Below, in pieces: positions 34,303 through 46,839 of a DNA stretch of 64,000 nucleotides. The stretch is from contig NC_133529.1 of assembly GCF_048544455.1 (NCBI RefSeq), forward strand, positions 45,299,456 through 45,363,455, written 5' to 3'. This DNA comes from Silene latifolia. Lineage: Eukaryota > Streptophyta > Magnoliopsida > Caryophyllales > Caryophyllaceae. The notes beneath the pieces were generated by a model. The model was not told where the DNA came from. It ran no database searches and saw nothing but the letters and a program-made list of their open reading frames with translations. Numbering within the stretch: the first letter of the stretch is position 1; every line of letters starts with the position of its first letter. A program made the translations under genes and the position numbers.

Positions 34303-35543
34303 ATGGTTGTTGCATGCATAATCGGTCATTGTTTTTCCGAGTTAAAATGTTAACATATAAAACTAGAAATTTGTGATTTATGAGGATAAATACCACGAAA
34401 TTTTTGCATGAATAACATTCTGGTCCTAAATTGATTTTAGGTCATTTTGATGATTTATGGTATAAATATTGCTCTTTAATTTATTTTTAGTATTTTTTTT
34501 ACATTTTATTTGGTAAAATGACTTTTAAATACGAAAATATGTTAGACTATGATTCTGACCTTGAAATTTTAACACGACCTCACATGCATATTTTACTTAT
34601 TGTATGTAAAATTTCGTATAAGTGTTTTATATTGCATGTTTTATGATTTTTACATGATAAAAATGGATTAAATGCAAATATTTTGGTTAAAATTAGTTAG
34701 ACTTTGTTTCTGCCCATAAAATATTTGTATGTTGTCATATGCAATATTTACACACTGTATGTAAATTTTAAGGTAAAATGGTTTTATTTTGCATGATTTA
34801 TGATTTTTAGATGTAAAAATCATTTAAATAGTGACTATTTTAGCAAAAATAGCTAAAATGAATTTTATGGCATGAAATTTTTTCCCAATGTTGTATATAT
34901 GATATGAACATCAGATCTAAAGTTGCATGTCAAATTTTGTTTTATTTGGGTGATTATTGATTTTTATATAATAAAATTGATAAATAGCAACTTTAATAGT
35001 CATAATTGTAAATTCGATTTTTGGGCTTGAAAGTTTATCATTTCTAGGTTCTAGAAATTTATATAGAATATTCAAAATTTTAATTTTGATTTTTTACATA
35101 ATTTTATGTTTAATTTGGAATTAAAAGATTAAAGTTATGTATTATGCGATTTATTTGTGAAATAAATTAATAATATTCTATGGGAAAATTTTATTAAATT
35201 TTTGGAATGTTGGGAATTTTTCAGAATATACAAAATTATGATTTTTAAATTTTTGAATTTTTATGACTTATTGGGAATTATTTCTTTATTATTATGAATA
35301 AAAGTGTTTAAAGAGCAATAATAAAATATCAAGTTGAATTATTGTCAAATATTTAGTGAAGACTAAATTTTTGAGTCCTAAATAGGTTGGGGTAATTAAC
35401 TTGGACATATATTTGATTTATGTAACATTGTGTGATTTTAATAAGTTAATAGTCACAATTATCCATAAAACCGGACCAAATATACGATATTAGCTTAAAT
35501 AGGGCGATTTGGCACATCACATGGCATGTTTCATACATATATT
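34303..35543 (+). other. copia2 leader, first part
   Basis: AT-rich, non-coding, alignable to 6363-7500 of copia1. Ends in the ATATT target of solo LTR E. Confidence 0.7.
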
Positions 35544-37141
35544 TGAAGAAACCCAATTTGATTAAGCTAATGTTGATGATGCCTTAAGACAAATTAATCT
35601 CATTGTTATTTAATTGTGTGCCTCTTAAGTTTTAACCATGTAGCATGAAGCTCCAATTGTCAATTCAAGGTTATCAAGAATGTCATCATGAAGATCAAAG
35701 ATGAATATTGTCATTAGTGCTAAAGTCATGTGTTGTAAGGAGATCCTTAACTCGAATTTACGTTTAGGTGCAAAAACATCAGTTCAGTCAACTGTCAATT
35801 AAGGCTCGTCTTTGAAAGAAATATTTCGAAAATATTTGAATCTTTGTTAAAATGCTTTCAATGTTCACAAATGTTTTCTGGAAATATTTTGAAGAGTTTT
35901 AAAGAATATAGAACTTTCAATGACTTGCTAAGGAGTTTGCTTGCACAATAAGACACTTACTATAAATGGGTTGTTTGCTTTTACATTTATGGAAATGTTT
36001 ATGGTTCCGATAAACACAACCATTTATGCTTGTTTCTTGTTGAAAAACCCAACCTATTTTTGTGTGTGTGCACAATCTGATTTCTTGCAATCTTAGGCAC
36101 CGATTTCTTGAAGAAGAATACTCGGTTGCTTGGAGAAGATTTCGGTTGTCTTGTGCATGTTGCCCAAGCAAACTACTTACAATATTTTAATCACTTGTGC
36201 TTATGAGTGTAAGATATTTTAATGTGTAAAGTATACTACTTGGACATTATAAATAGCTTGCTTAATTCAATTTTACAAGTGTCCAATAACGAGTTTAAAA
36301 CTGAAAAAGACTTAAGCTTTCAATCGAGTAAATTAACTTTGCAAAACCGTTTATCATTTCAAATCTTTGAATCATTTTGCAAGTTTATTTAGTTATCTTT
36401 TGAGTCTTTTATTGAGTTATTGTATTGCACCTAGTCGTTTAGTCGTGTTCAAGGATCCCGTGTTTTGTACTTCAACTTTATCTCCTCTATTCAATTAAGT
36501 GAACAACATTGAGATAAGTGGAGTCTTGTAACAACCGGGTAGAACCAAACAAGTCTTAGGATAGAGTTATCCTTAAGCATGAAGTCTTCGAAGAGGAGTA
36601 GCTTTTGAGCATGAAGTCTTTCGGCGGAGTAGCCCAAAGCAAAAGTCTTATTGCGGAGTAGTTTAAGCACGGAGTCTTTCGGCGGAGTAGCCCAAAGCAA
36701 AAGTCTTGGAAGCGGAGTAGCTTTTAAGCATTAGCAACCGGAGTAGGTTGGGGAGTTGTTTTATTATTCGGGGTGGTCCTAGTTTGTATGAGTTTACTTC
36801 TAAGACGTTTAATAAAATAGCGTTGGACGTAGGGCGCGGAGTAGTGACCGAACCAGTTTTAAAAACATCGTTTGTCGTGTCTCTTTCGTTTTATTTCCGC
36901 TGCACACTCTACTCACGTTTTTATCTACAGAATCAACAGTTGAGTACACTGTAACTTCTGCTTGCTGAATCGTTGTTGATTACTTCTAACTCTCTAGTTT
37001 TAAGCATCGACTCCTCCTTTAATCTAAGCATTGTTTAATGTGTTTAAGAGTTTTAAAAGAAGCTTTTATTAAGCTTAAATTTTAAATAGACACCTAATTC
37101 ACCCCCTCCCCCTCTTAGGTGCTCTCGCCCGTGACTCTTCA
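35544..37141 (+). mobile_element. Solo LTR E of a copia-type element, TSD ATATT
   Basis: 1,598 bases from TGAAGAAACCC to GACTCTTCA, flanked by ATATT (35539-35543 and 37142-37146). Copia1 lacks it at the matching place (near 7500). TATAAATA at 36248-36255 sets the orientation. The C-rich stretch CACCCCCTCCCCCTCTTAGG before the end resembles SIRE/Maximus-type copia LTRs. GGAGTAG/GAAGTCTT short repeats lie at 36580-36730. No coding region. Confidence 0.85.
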
Positions 37142-37146
37142 ATATT

Positions 37147-38176
37147 AATGCTGCATTTTTTAGTATGAATGTCATGTTTTATTTTTATGTAATTTTGAAT
37201 TATGTAATTTGTACTTAGTATGGCCTTAGTTTTTAATTGGTATTTCTCGAAATGAATGGGGATATCGATTCAGTTGTAATTACTTGTGATCTCGTATCAC
37301 TTTTATTTTTTTATTTTTTTTTTTGTTTTTATAATGTATAATGTAGAAAATCTATGTAAATTATTTATCCCGGAGTTCCTTGAAGACGGTGCCATTCGGG
37401 AAGGCGTTCCGACAAAGACGGTGGTGCCCTGAAGTGCGTGCCATATGAAGTTCAAGGGACCAAAGGAGTTGGATTCCGAGTTTGTAAATAGTTTATCAGA
37501 TTTACTATTTTAGGAAGCCAATACTAGGATTTTATCTTTTTGCTTTGCATTTATTTTATATGTTTGCATGCATAGCCAAATCGTCATTACTATACATGCA
37601 TATTATATTTTATCGAGTCATCGACCGTGTCAATTATAATTATCGTAGTTCACCGCTTTAGTTCACTTAAAACGAGATATATAATAAATTGACAAGACCT
37701 CTCACTAAATAATAATTGAGAATTAGCCTTACCATATAGTAGAACCATGAATCCCAATTTCATAAGAAAGTAGGCTCGGCTCACCGGGGTGCTAAACTTG
37801 TTACGTTGGGTAAGTGGCTAGTAAATTGTTATTACATCGAAATATGGATTGAGCTCAACATAAGTATTCGCGACCGTAGCCGCATGTGTTCCGGGCTTAA
37901 GATAAATATTAATGTAATTTTATCGACCGAGAGTTCTAGAAGTAGAATCGATTAAAGAGTTAATCCACCGAATTATATTGATTATGGATGAATCGGCTCA
38001 CCGTGCCCGAGTTAATATGAATTTGGATCTGGGGATCATTTATAATAGTTGGGTAGAGGTCACTATATAAATGCTTAAAACTTGTTTAAAATGTTTACAA
38101 GAATTATTATAAAACGATAAGTGTTTATTAATTTTCTTCACTTCTTTTTGTAGTCAATATTGTTTTCTCAATTGCA
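37147..38176 (+). other. copia2 leader, second part
   Basis: No gene. Shares blocks with copia1, for example GTTCAAGGGACCAA near 37450 and AGTTAATCCACCGA near 37958. Confidence 0.7.
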
Positions 38177-39091
38177 ATGACAACTCCAAATTCATCCACC
38201 AACACTAGCCCGAACACTCTCACCAATGTTTCTTGGCTCCGATCCTTCATGGATTGATGTAAATTAGAAAAGAATGGGTTCAACTTCGCCGATTGGGACG
38301 CTCAACTCCATTTGGCCGTGGAGGGTGACGACAAGCTTCATTACCTCACTGAGGCCTCTCCCGCCACACCTACCGCAAGGTCTACTCCCGCCGCTAGGCA
38401 AGCCTATGAGACTTACCAAAAGGAGTCGGCCGCGATCAAAAATGTGTTGATCTTCTCTATGGAGGCCGATCTCCAAAGGAGTGCTATAAAGATTAGCACC
38501 GCATATGAGATCTATACGAAGCTTGTGACCATGTTTTCACAAGCTCCAAGGATTATACAATATGAAGCGGCATCCGCATTTTTCGATCTCAATATCAAGG
38601 AGGGCCAAAACGTTAGCCCTCATGTGCTCAAGTTGATGGAGCATGTTGAGACTTTAAAAATGCAAAAGGTAGAAATTACCGAGGAACTCATCATTGACCG
38701 AATTCTTCATTCCTTGAACATGGTTAAGGCATATGTACAATTCAGGGGGAATTTTAATATGCAAAACTTGAAAGTTTCCCTCGATGAATTGCACAAAATG
38801 CTTGTGCAAGCCGAGAGGGACATGGGGCTAAATTTTAGTACCACCAAGGATGTGCTCAACATTAATCAAAAGAGCAAAGGGAAATTTAAGAAAGGTGGCA
38901 ACAAGGGAAAGAAGCCAACTCCCAACAAGGGCAAAGGGAAGGCTTTTGAAGCTAGCTCCTCTAAGTCCAAAAAGGGTGCCTCCTCCGAGGACAAATGCCA
39001 CTATTGTAATGGTGTTGGACATTGGAAGAGGAATTGTCCAAAGTATCTTGGCGATATAAAAGCTAGAAAGATTGTTCCAGTAGGTAAATAA
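38177..39091 (+). pseudogene. gag: copia-type gag of copia2, one in-frame stop
   Basis: ATG at 38177 opens a frame that reads through one TGA (38255-38257) to TAA at 39089-39091, about 304 codons. After the stop the frame is open: a Lys-Asn-Gly-Phe-Asn-Phe-Ala-Asp-Trp start typical of copia gag, a helical capsid region, a Lys/Gly-rich basic stretch, and a zinc knuckle CHYCNGVGHWKRNC (38996-39037) fitting CX2CX4HX4C. It packages element RNA into particles. Unusually, gag is nearly intact although no readable pol follows. Confidence 0.92.
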
Positions 39092-41584
39092 CTATCCCTA
39101 TCTTTTATGTTTCGATCTCAAACTTTGGTATTTTGATACAAGTTGTGATAATTACCCTTTTTATTGTAATTAGGGCATCCTAGCAAGGACAAAGGCAAAG
39201 AAAAACAAGCCTAGAAGATCTTGAGGGAAGCTATATGTAGCCTCCCATGGTGCTAGATCTATGAAAGCTTGGCCTTATTTTGCTTTGTCTTTATTATCAT
39301 GTTGTATTTTGAAATTTTAGAACTCCTTTTAATTTCCTCGTTCGACTTGGAAATTTGTTTGTTTCCTTTAAAAAATGGTTGTATTTTGGATATTGGTGAC
39401 TTGGTTTGCAACCCAAGTCACTCCACTTATCGTATCATTTGTTCTAAAAGTTGTCATCATACACTACTTGCATCGAGAAACATAAGATTATATCGACTTA
39501 AATTGATCATGTTGACAAATATAATGATTGAATTATTATATGTCCATAAGCTATGAATTCGATTCTCCTTATGCGATTGTGATTAAAAGTCACAACATAC
39601 TTATGTAAGATCAATTATGAAGTTATGTTGAGTTATTGAACTCACATTAGGGAACGTTACCAACCCTATTTGATACACCTATCAAATTTGAATCGTCTAG
39701 TCTAAATTATCTTTTCAATATGTCTCAAATAGATCACTATAAGTTGACATGTGAAATGTTTTCCTCCTTCACCATCATTGTTTGTGGCTCAAAAGCTATC
39801 TTTAGAGAAACTAAGTGCATTTTTCCTTAAGATATAGTGGGAGTGAATTTAGCCACAAACCTTGATTAGATGGGATCTACGTAAGGAGATAAAAAGAAGA
39901 TGTTCTTAGGTATGGCAGATAGGATCTACGTGAGGAAACCAAAAGAAGATGTTCTTAGGTATGGGATCTACGTGAGGAGACCAAAAGAAGATGTTCTTAG
40001 GTTAGACTCTTGACGTGAGGAGACCAAAAGAAAGTGTTCTTAGGAAAACTTGAGACTTATGAAAAGACGAAAGAATATGTTCTTGGAAAATAAGATTTTG
40101 ATCTATGAAGTGGATATACCTAGAGATTTTAAATTTCGACATTTTACTTAAGAGCCTTATGAAACCAAAATGGTACCTAGAGATTTTAAAATTTGACATT
40201 TTACTTAAGATACTATCTATGCAAGTAAATGGATTTATTTGAGATTGTTGAGACCAATCCAAAGCAAATAGAAATTTATGATTAAGAGTTGCAGAGAGAG
40301 GCATGTTGATGTCTACGAAAGCTAAGTTAATTCTTAACTATGCTAAAGATTCAAATCATTGCTACATCTCATTTTGGAACTGAATAAGTCAAGTGTTGAA
40401 ACCTCTTTCCAAATGGGTAGTTAGAAAGGGATATGTGAATGACATATTTGTATGGTTTTAACTAATACTTAAAGGAGCAATGACCATTTCAAATCATACA
40501 ATGTTTCGATGAAGAAACATGTGTATACATGGACTTGAGTGGGAGCTAGTGACTATCATATTTAGACATGAAGTTCAGTGGGAGCCATCATCCTTCATGA
40601 ATTGTATAACATATTAGTCATTGGGAATGACGTACAAATACTGTCTTTCATAAAGAAGTATTTAAGTTTTCAATTCTGGATGATATTGGACATTATGCAA
40701 ATCTATTATAACATGGGATGTTGGATTGGCACTTAGATAAGTATCGTATGTTGATAATGATCCTTCATCTTGAAAATGTCAACAAGTTGAGTAGGTTGTT
40801 CATATTGATGAATAATTGAATTATCATAAAGTTATGATTATTCACATGAACCTAAAAACTATTATCTACATGATATCAATTATTAATGTTTTCGCAATTA
40901 TAATTATCATGTATGCCATTACGCACATGTCCTAGATGAATCACGTGCTTGGAGCATGATAAGTCAATAACATATTAACCCATATGAGAGTTATTGGTAA
41001 GCCTTAAGGAACCGTCATGAATTATCAAGGAGAACTTATGGTCTGTTTTGAAGTTTGGAAGTATACTGAGTTGTGTGTTAAGAGGATACACAAGCTCAAG
41101 TTTCCGAACTCATTAGGATTTGTGAAAATCCTAGGCAGATTATTGACATAAGGAGTAAGAGACTAGAAAAGTGTATTTTATTGTTATCCACTTCAAGATC
41201 CTACAAAATGAACCTGAGTAAGTTGTGATTAGGTGGTGTACCTTGAAGTCTATGAGTAGTGTTGTCCACCGAAACCCACATCACAAGTCATATGATGACA
41301 GTAAGAGCTTCTTTCAAGTTAAAGAGCTTCAGTCTAGTTCAAAGTCTAGACGTGTACTTAATAAAGTTCATGCTATTAGAGATAACATGAAATTGAAGGA
41401 AATCGCAATACGTAAAGTTTGAGCTATTGGGCACATGGTATGTTCACAAGCTAAACTTTTATTGCATTAAGGAAGTGTATAAATACACTTATGATTATGA
41501 GACATAGAGTAGTAATATGGTATTGACTATTCGTATGTAATAATCACATTTATCGTCTGAGTTATCGTTAACTCATCTTGTACC
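39092..41584 (+). pseudogene. Degenerate pol region of copia2
   Basis: No usable ORF. A faint RT relic at 40611-40634 reads Ile-Leu-Val-Ile-Gly-Asn-Asp-Val, matching the segment after the active site in copia1. Near 39855-40050 there are three or four imperfect repeats of GAGGAGACCAAAAGAAGATG-type words. Confidence 0.65.
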
Positions 41585-42269
41585 TTGTTACATCCAAATG
41601 GGTTGTTGAGACAATATTGAACCCCATTAAAGTGAATTGGATTAACATAGTATTCGCCCCTAGTTACTTATTTGAGGTTACATCTCGAAGTGACTGGAGT
41701 GGGAAGCGATTGATGGCAAGTTCAAGTGTCATAGAGTCATGAGAGATGACTAGTCGATCACATAGGCAGACTGTATGGGACAATCTGTTGGGCTAATGAC
41801 CGCTTATAGAGTTCTGGAAATTTTTATAGCCTGGTCGTGGCGAGAGCTACTATAGTATTCTTGTGAGTCGATTCTTTGATTAAAGACTGTTCGCCCAAGA
41901 AGGCACAGTTTCAGAGTGACTTTGATTTATGTTCTACGATCTTCGTAATTGGGGTCTAATGGGCATGTTTTGGGTCATAATGAGCTGTGTCTATTCTAAG
42001 GGATGAGTGTAATAGGAATTGTCCATCCCCGTCAGGGTTATCTTTTATCTCAAGGCCACTCGAGGAGAAATGAACTGGAAATGCGTGGCCACGCTCGGAA
42101 GGTATCTATGGTAGATAATTCCGGTCAGGCAGTTATTCTCCAGATCGAGGAAATCACTCATGATATGATCAAATGCAAGTACGACCTGCAAGACACCTTA
42201 CATTGAGTGGGAGATAGTAATAGGACAAGATAATTGGTGACGCACACTTGTCGCGGACAAGTGGGAGAT
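41585..42269 (+). other. Conserved 3' non-coding block of copia2 and polypurine tract
   Basis: Aligns with 11860-12536 of copia1, with long near-identical runs around 41800-41870 and 42060-42269. AAGTGGGAGAT directly precedes the 3' LTR. Confidence 0.8.
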
Positions 42270-43545
42270 TGTTGGAGTATGTGTCCTCGACAATAATGCG
42301 ATCACATGTTTAAATCTCATATTAAGAATTCATGAGGGAAAGTAATATTTTATTGTCAACACATTAATCGGTAATGATTGGTTGACTAGAATTTGACATT
42401 ACTTTCGTATAACGGTGGTGATCAGTTGATCCCTTAAGGTCATACCTCTAGAGTAACACTCTTAATTGATTAATTAATTAATTGTATGTTGATACAAGTT
42501 AATTAATTCCTTAAAATTGAATGGATGATTTTGTGAGTGAGAATTCGTATCTTATTGTAATTCGATTAAATAAGATTCGTTCTAAGTAATGTAAAATTGT
42601 TTTATTACTTAGGTTTTATTATTATTTATGAAACAATTAAAATAAGAATGAATGATTTATTATAAATCCAAGTTGTTGTGATTTATAATTCAATGACCCA
42701 TTTTAAGTACTTGTAATTATGAATTACTAGTTAATTTTTGTATGTGATTTATTTTGTTTATATAATGATTTTTAATGAGTTAAAAATGCATTATTAAATA
42801 ACATGTCTAGTAACATGTCCAATATGTCACACTATACAAATTAGCATATGACAAACTTAAAATGGACCCTTTTAAAATAGGGTGTGCCGTGTAAATGGAG
42901 GGGTTGGGTAGGTTTAAGACTTAATTGTTGCTCTAATTGAGAATTGAGCATAATGATTATCTTTCTAAAAGACCTATACCTAGCCCTACACCCTACACCT
43001 TGAGAAGAACAATCTTGAGCATGTATTGGGCCTTCTTCCCCATGCATTTCGGCCACCCATATGAATAAGGAGAGTTTTCTCTTCTTATTCCCTTAATTTA
43101 TTCTTACAAAACAACACATTGAAAATTTGTGTATTCTCTCATAAGTTAAGAACTCTCAAGAAGGAAAATCACAAAATCACTAATATTTATATATCATTAC
43201 TAGAAGTAGTAAACTATATTATTAGTATCAATTTTAGGGCACATATACTAATTTCTAGAAACAAATTAGTACTTGTATTAAGTGGGTTATCTTGGTACAA
43301 TTCCTTGAGGAGTAGATTCCAATATTGAATCTAAGTTCTTCCTTGGAGCACTAGGATTTTCTTAAGAAGACTAATTTGGAAGGTGTCCAAATTAGTATAA
43401 CCATTCGGCCCTCCATTGTAAGTAGATCGATTTCTTCTTACTTTGTTTCATATTGTTATGCATGCATAAGATCTTGTTAGTTTATGACTAAACTAAATCT
43501 ATATAGTTATTAGATGTGTCTAATATGAGGTTAATGAATCTTACA
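42270..43545 (+). repeat. 3' LTR of copia2
   Basis: 1,276 bases, uninterrupted, TG...CA. TSD TCATA follows. Confidence 0.95.
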
Positions 43546-43550
43546 TCATA

Positions 43551-43905
43551 GGCTCGCATTTCATCAAACATAACATGTGCATAAGTTGAAATCACAACAA
43601 GCAAGCAAATTGATTAAGAAAACATATTAGATTAAGCATGAATCATTTCCCATGTTTGTTTCCCCTAATTCCCCATTAACCCTAGCTAAAAGACTAATCA
43701 CTCATTATCAAGTTCAACATGCTAATAAGATTGTCAATCAAACTAACAAGGCAAAACATGATGAACAAATGAAAGTGATTAACAATAATTAAACAAGGGT
43801 AAAGAGAATTATACCTATGAATATGATCCCAAATAATAAAGCAAAGAATAATAGAAGTACTTGATGATTGATGGAAGGTTGCCAATCTCCCAAATAAACC
43901 CAAAT
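43551..43905 (-). repeat. Left LTR of B, second segment
   Basis: Matches about 53972-54330. Broken at CAAAT by the Cassandra-like LTR. Confidence 0.93.
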
Positions 43906-44220
43906 TGTAACACCCCGGCCCAAACCGGGTCGGGAGCGGTTACTTATGATAGCTCACCGGGCTGTGTACATCGCCTACAGATCAACACGGGTCCTTTATA
44001 GCGCATTTTGTCCTCACTCACGCACATCCCGGAAACCTTCCCAGGAGGTCACCAAACCTAAGACTACTCCCAGTCAAGCACGCTTAACTTTGGAGTTCTT
44101 TCGCATGGATGACCATAAAAGAAAGTGCACTTTGTTGATATGAGTAGTACTTCCAATCCCTTTAAGCACTAGTCATTTAAGCCTATCACTGGACCTCTTC
44201 AATTAACATGGGGTGTTACA
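43906..44220 (-). mobile_element. Cassandra-type TRIM, solo LTR with 5S rRNA-derived sequence
   Basis: 315 bases with perfect 11-base inverted ends TGTAACACCCC / GGGGTGTTACA, and TSD CAAAT/TAAAT (one change; the empty site CTAAATAATC is in the other LTR of B). On the minus strand about 44099-44038 matches the 3' half of plant 5S rRNA: AACTCC.AAGTTAAGCGTGC, then GGTGACCTCCTGGGAAG. Cassandra elements are known to carry this 5S segment, with its RNA polymerase III promoter boxes, in their LTRs. Confidence 0.92.
44038..44099 (-). promoter_or_regulatory. 5S-like internal promoter region in the Cassandra LTR
   Basis: AAGTTAAGCGTGCTTG on minus keeps the A-box part of the 5S internal control region. 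The C-box region GGTGACCTCCTGGGAAG is also kept. A fossil or active pol III promoter, not a ribosomal gene. Confidence 0.75.
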
Positions 44221-44408
44221 TAAATAATCTTCTAATTACCCAAAATAAATGAAGAACAATAGAGAAATTAAGGAAAGATTAAGATATGATTAATATTGAG
44301 AAATTGTATTACGACTAAATTAAGACTAATTTGAGAGTATTAAGATGAGATTAAGAAGTGATTACAACTTGCTTAAAGATGGATGCCAATCTAGGCAGTA
44401 CAGAGGGG

Positions 44409-44416
44409 TATTTATA
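44409..44416 (-). promoter_or_regulatory. TATA box of left LTR of B
   Basis: TATAAATA on minus, about 95 bases downstream of the word cluster. The other LTR has TACAAATA at 54510-54517. Confidence 0.6.
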
Positions 44417-44508
44417 CTAAAGATTAGGTACAAAGATTAGGGTTACTAAGGGCTTAAATGACTATTAAGACCCTAAGAAAAGTTGAGGAAATGCTCCTCC
44501 CGAAGGAA

Positions 44509-44712
44509 ATGAGCGGATCCCCATTGCTAGTCTTGCCACGATCCGCCCGTCCTGTGCTGTGGCACGGGCTCTTCTGACTTGTGATCCGCTCGGATCCAGG
44601 GGAAGACGCTCGGATCCTTGCGTTGTAAGCCGCTCATCTTGGGAACAAGACGCCCAGATCTTGGTGTTGTGAGACGCCCGAATCGTGCATGATCCGCTCG
44701 GATTCCTGGGCA
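44509..44712. repeat. GACGCTCGGAT-like word cluster in LTR of B
   Basis: Around ten variants of GACGCTCGGAT, GATCCGCTCGGAT and GACGCCCGGAT in 200 bases. Repeated in the right LTR at 54605-54800. Confidence 0.75.
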
Positions 44713-45038
44713 AACTGCTTCTCTCCTTTTCCTCCTTAACAATCTGCAAGGATCATATCGGGGATGCAGGGATCCTTTCATCATTGCCCATTTCACTTTA
44801 TTATCTACTTAGGCATCTCGTTTTTTTTTTTTTGATACTTGGTCATTAGATGCGATCAAATTAGCTCCATTTCGCCTCGTAAATGCAAGGTTAACAATCC
44901 TTTCCTACCAAGGAGACAAAACCTCAAAGAATATGCAAAATAGGAAACTAAATATAGTAAATGACCTAATTATGTACTATAAAGCATGGGAGCGAGGTTA
45001 ATTCGGGGACTAAATGTGCTCAAATATGAGTCACATCA

Positions 45039-46823
45039 AACATCCCCAAACCGAACCTTTGCTCGTCCCGAGTAAAGAGGTGACTAAAGCAAGGACCCTT
45101 ATTTAAACTAACCTACTTATATAGCCGATATGAGACAATTAGCGGGTCTCACTCCACTCCTTCAACTCACAACAAGACAACCATGAGGTAGGATGCCTTC
45201 TTGCAAGGCAAGGTGGGGCTTGCCAAAATAGCGATACATCCAAGCATTAAGCACACAAAAGCAAGTAATGGATGCATCTACAAAAATGAATAGCCACTTT
45301 CCACATCTAAGTAGCGGAAATTATCTATAAGGGAAACAATCTAAGGGTACACATTCCATTATAGATACGGTTTCTTCAAGCTACTAAGCCTAGGGGTATG
45401 CCAATAAATCACCTCCAAGTTGTGTCAAGCTAGGGTACCTTTGTCCTCAATAGTTAAATGCTTTTGTCAAGAGTAGATTCCTTATGGTGTTAGAATCACT
45501 GGAGGATCGCGGAATTTCCCTTCTTGCCTAGATAAGAAGAAAGATCGTCCCTTCTCCACCATGCATACATGTGGGTTCAATGGATAAAGGGATCAATGTG
45601 TTTTGAGTTTCATATGGGAGTTTGATGTTGTTATTCCCCCCAATTTCTTGTGGCATTTGACATTTGAGAACACTTTCTTTTTTTTTGCCATTTCTTTGAT
45701 ATTTGGCATTTGATGCTTGACAAATTTCAACTTTTTGTATTTTCTTTTGAACATTTTCAAAGTCACCCTAATTTGTAAGGAGGGTGCTTATATTTGAAGC
45801 ATAGGAGTCTATTTTTGCTCCTCTTTTCATTGATGTATTTTTAAAACTTTTTTGATTTTTCATTTCAATGCTTGAACTCGAATTTGAACAATTTTTGTGC
45901 CCATTCCCTTTTGTTGACAAAATGTGGTAGAATATGGAAGATGGTTGCATGGCTTCAAAGGTCACCTTGGAATAAACGGTAGCCAAGGAGTTATCACACC
46001 ACAAGGTACTCTTGACTAGGCCTTAATCCATGGGTCAAAGGATACTAGCATGACACATCCTAGGGTGTTTTAGAAGCATTCTAATGAGCAAAGTCTCGAG
46101 AAGAAAAAGTATCTACAAGGGCCTTATATACACTTGTCAAGATTCCCAAATAGATGTTTTCACAAAAAATTTCTAAAATGCAACTACATGCCATGATGCA
46201 AATAACATTTATACAACCTAATGAATATGCTTCTACCAACTAATATGTCATATAAGCTAAATGCAATTCCTATAATCACATTGGTGTATAACGCATTAAA
46301 CAAAATAAAGCCACATAGTCATTAACATAGAGAGGAAAAAGGAGATTGGAAAGATCATACCATGCGGTCTTCATAATCCTCATGTCTCGGATGTGGCGTA
46401 GTCGCTCAATGTGAAAGAAGGATAAATAAACAAACAACCAAGTATATACAAAGTATACAATTCTACACTATAAAGGAATGAACATGTTTTTGGTTTTTCC
46501 AAATTTTTATGGTTTTTGTTTTTGTGAAAAAGAAGAACATTTTTTTGTATTTTTCAAAATTTTTCAATTTTTATAATTTTTGATTTAAAAGTCAAGTTAG
46601 AATTTTCCATCCCCACACTAGTATGAGCATTGTCCTCAATGGCCAATACGATAGGAAATTATGCAAGCTAAATGAGAATGCATGATTTCTATACTAATAT
46701 GCAAACTATATGACATGTACACAAGTGATGCATTCTAAACTACACTATATGATGCATGAATTTATTGGTTGGAGAGCTAATTTAGATTAACTCCCAATGC
46801 TTGTGCTTGAACTTCCCCAAACC
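45039..46823 (-). other. B 3' non-coding region
   Basis: No gene seen. AT-rich, lying between ORF2 and the 3' LTR on the minus strand. GGTTCGGTTTGGGGATGTT (minus) abuts the LTR as polypurine tract. Confidence 0.7.
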
Positions 46824-46839
46824 AAGTAAGACACTATTT

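Larger units (their letters stand above)
22046..43545 (+). mobile_element. Ty1/copia-like element copia2, TSD TCATA
   Basis: Starts TGTTGGAGTATGTGTCCTCG, ends AATCTTACA, flanked by TCATA at 22041-22045 and 43546-43550. The uninterrupted target is visible at about 53970 in the other LTR of B. LTRs are 22046-23020 plus 33981-34287 (about 1,282 bases) and 42270-43545 (1,276 bases). Inside are a copia gag with one stop, a faint RT relic, and leader and 3' blocks shared with copia1. Two solo LTRs are nested in it. Confidence 0.95.
44226..45038 (-). repeat. Left LTR of B, third segment
   Basis: Matches about 54331-55146, ending CACATCA. Contains the GACGCTCGGAT word cluster at 44509-44712 and a TATA box at 44409-44416. 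The polypurine tract (minus) lies just right of it at 45039-45058. Confidence 0.93.

Noticed and set aside
44038-44099. 5S rRNA gene
   Set aside because: Only part of 5S is present, inside a 315-base LTR with inverted ends and TSD. It is a Cassandra element.
44465-44796. Minus-strand ORFs in the B LTR, repeated at 54555-54885
   Set aside because: They overlap the GACGCTCGGAT cluster in U3. Frames differ between LTR copies.
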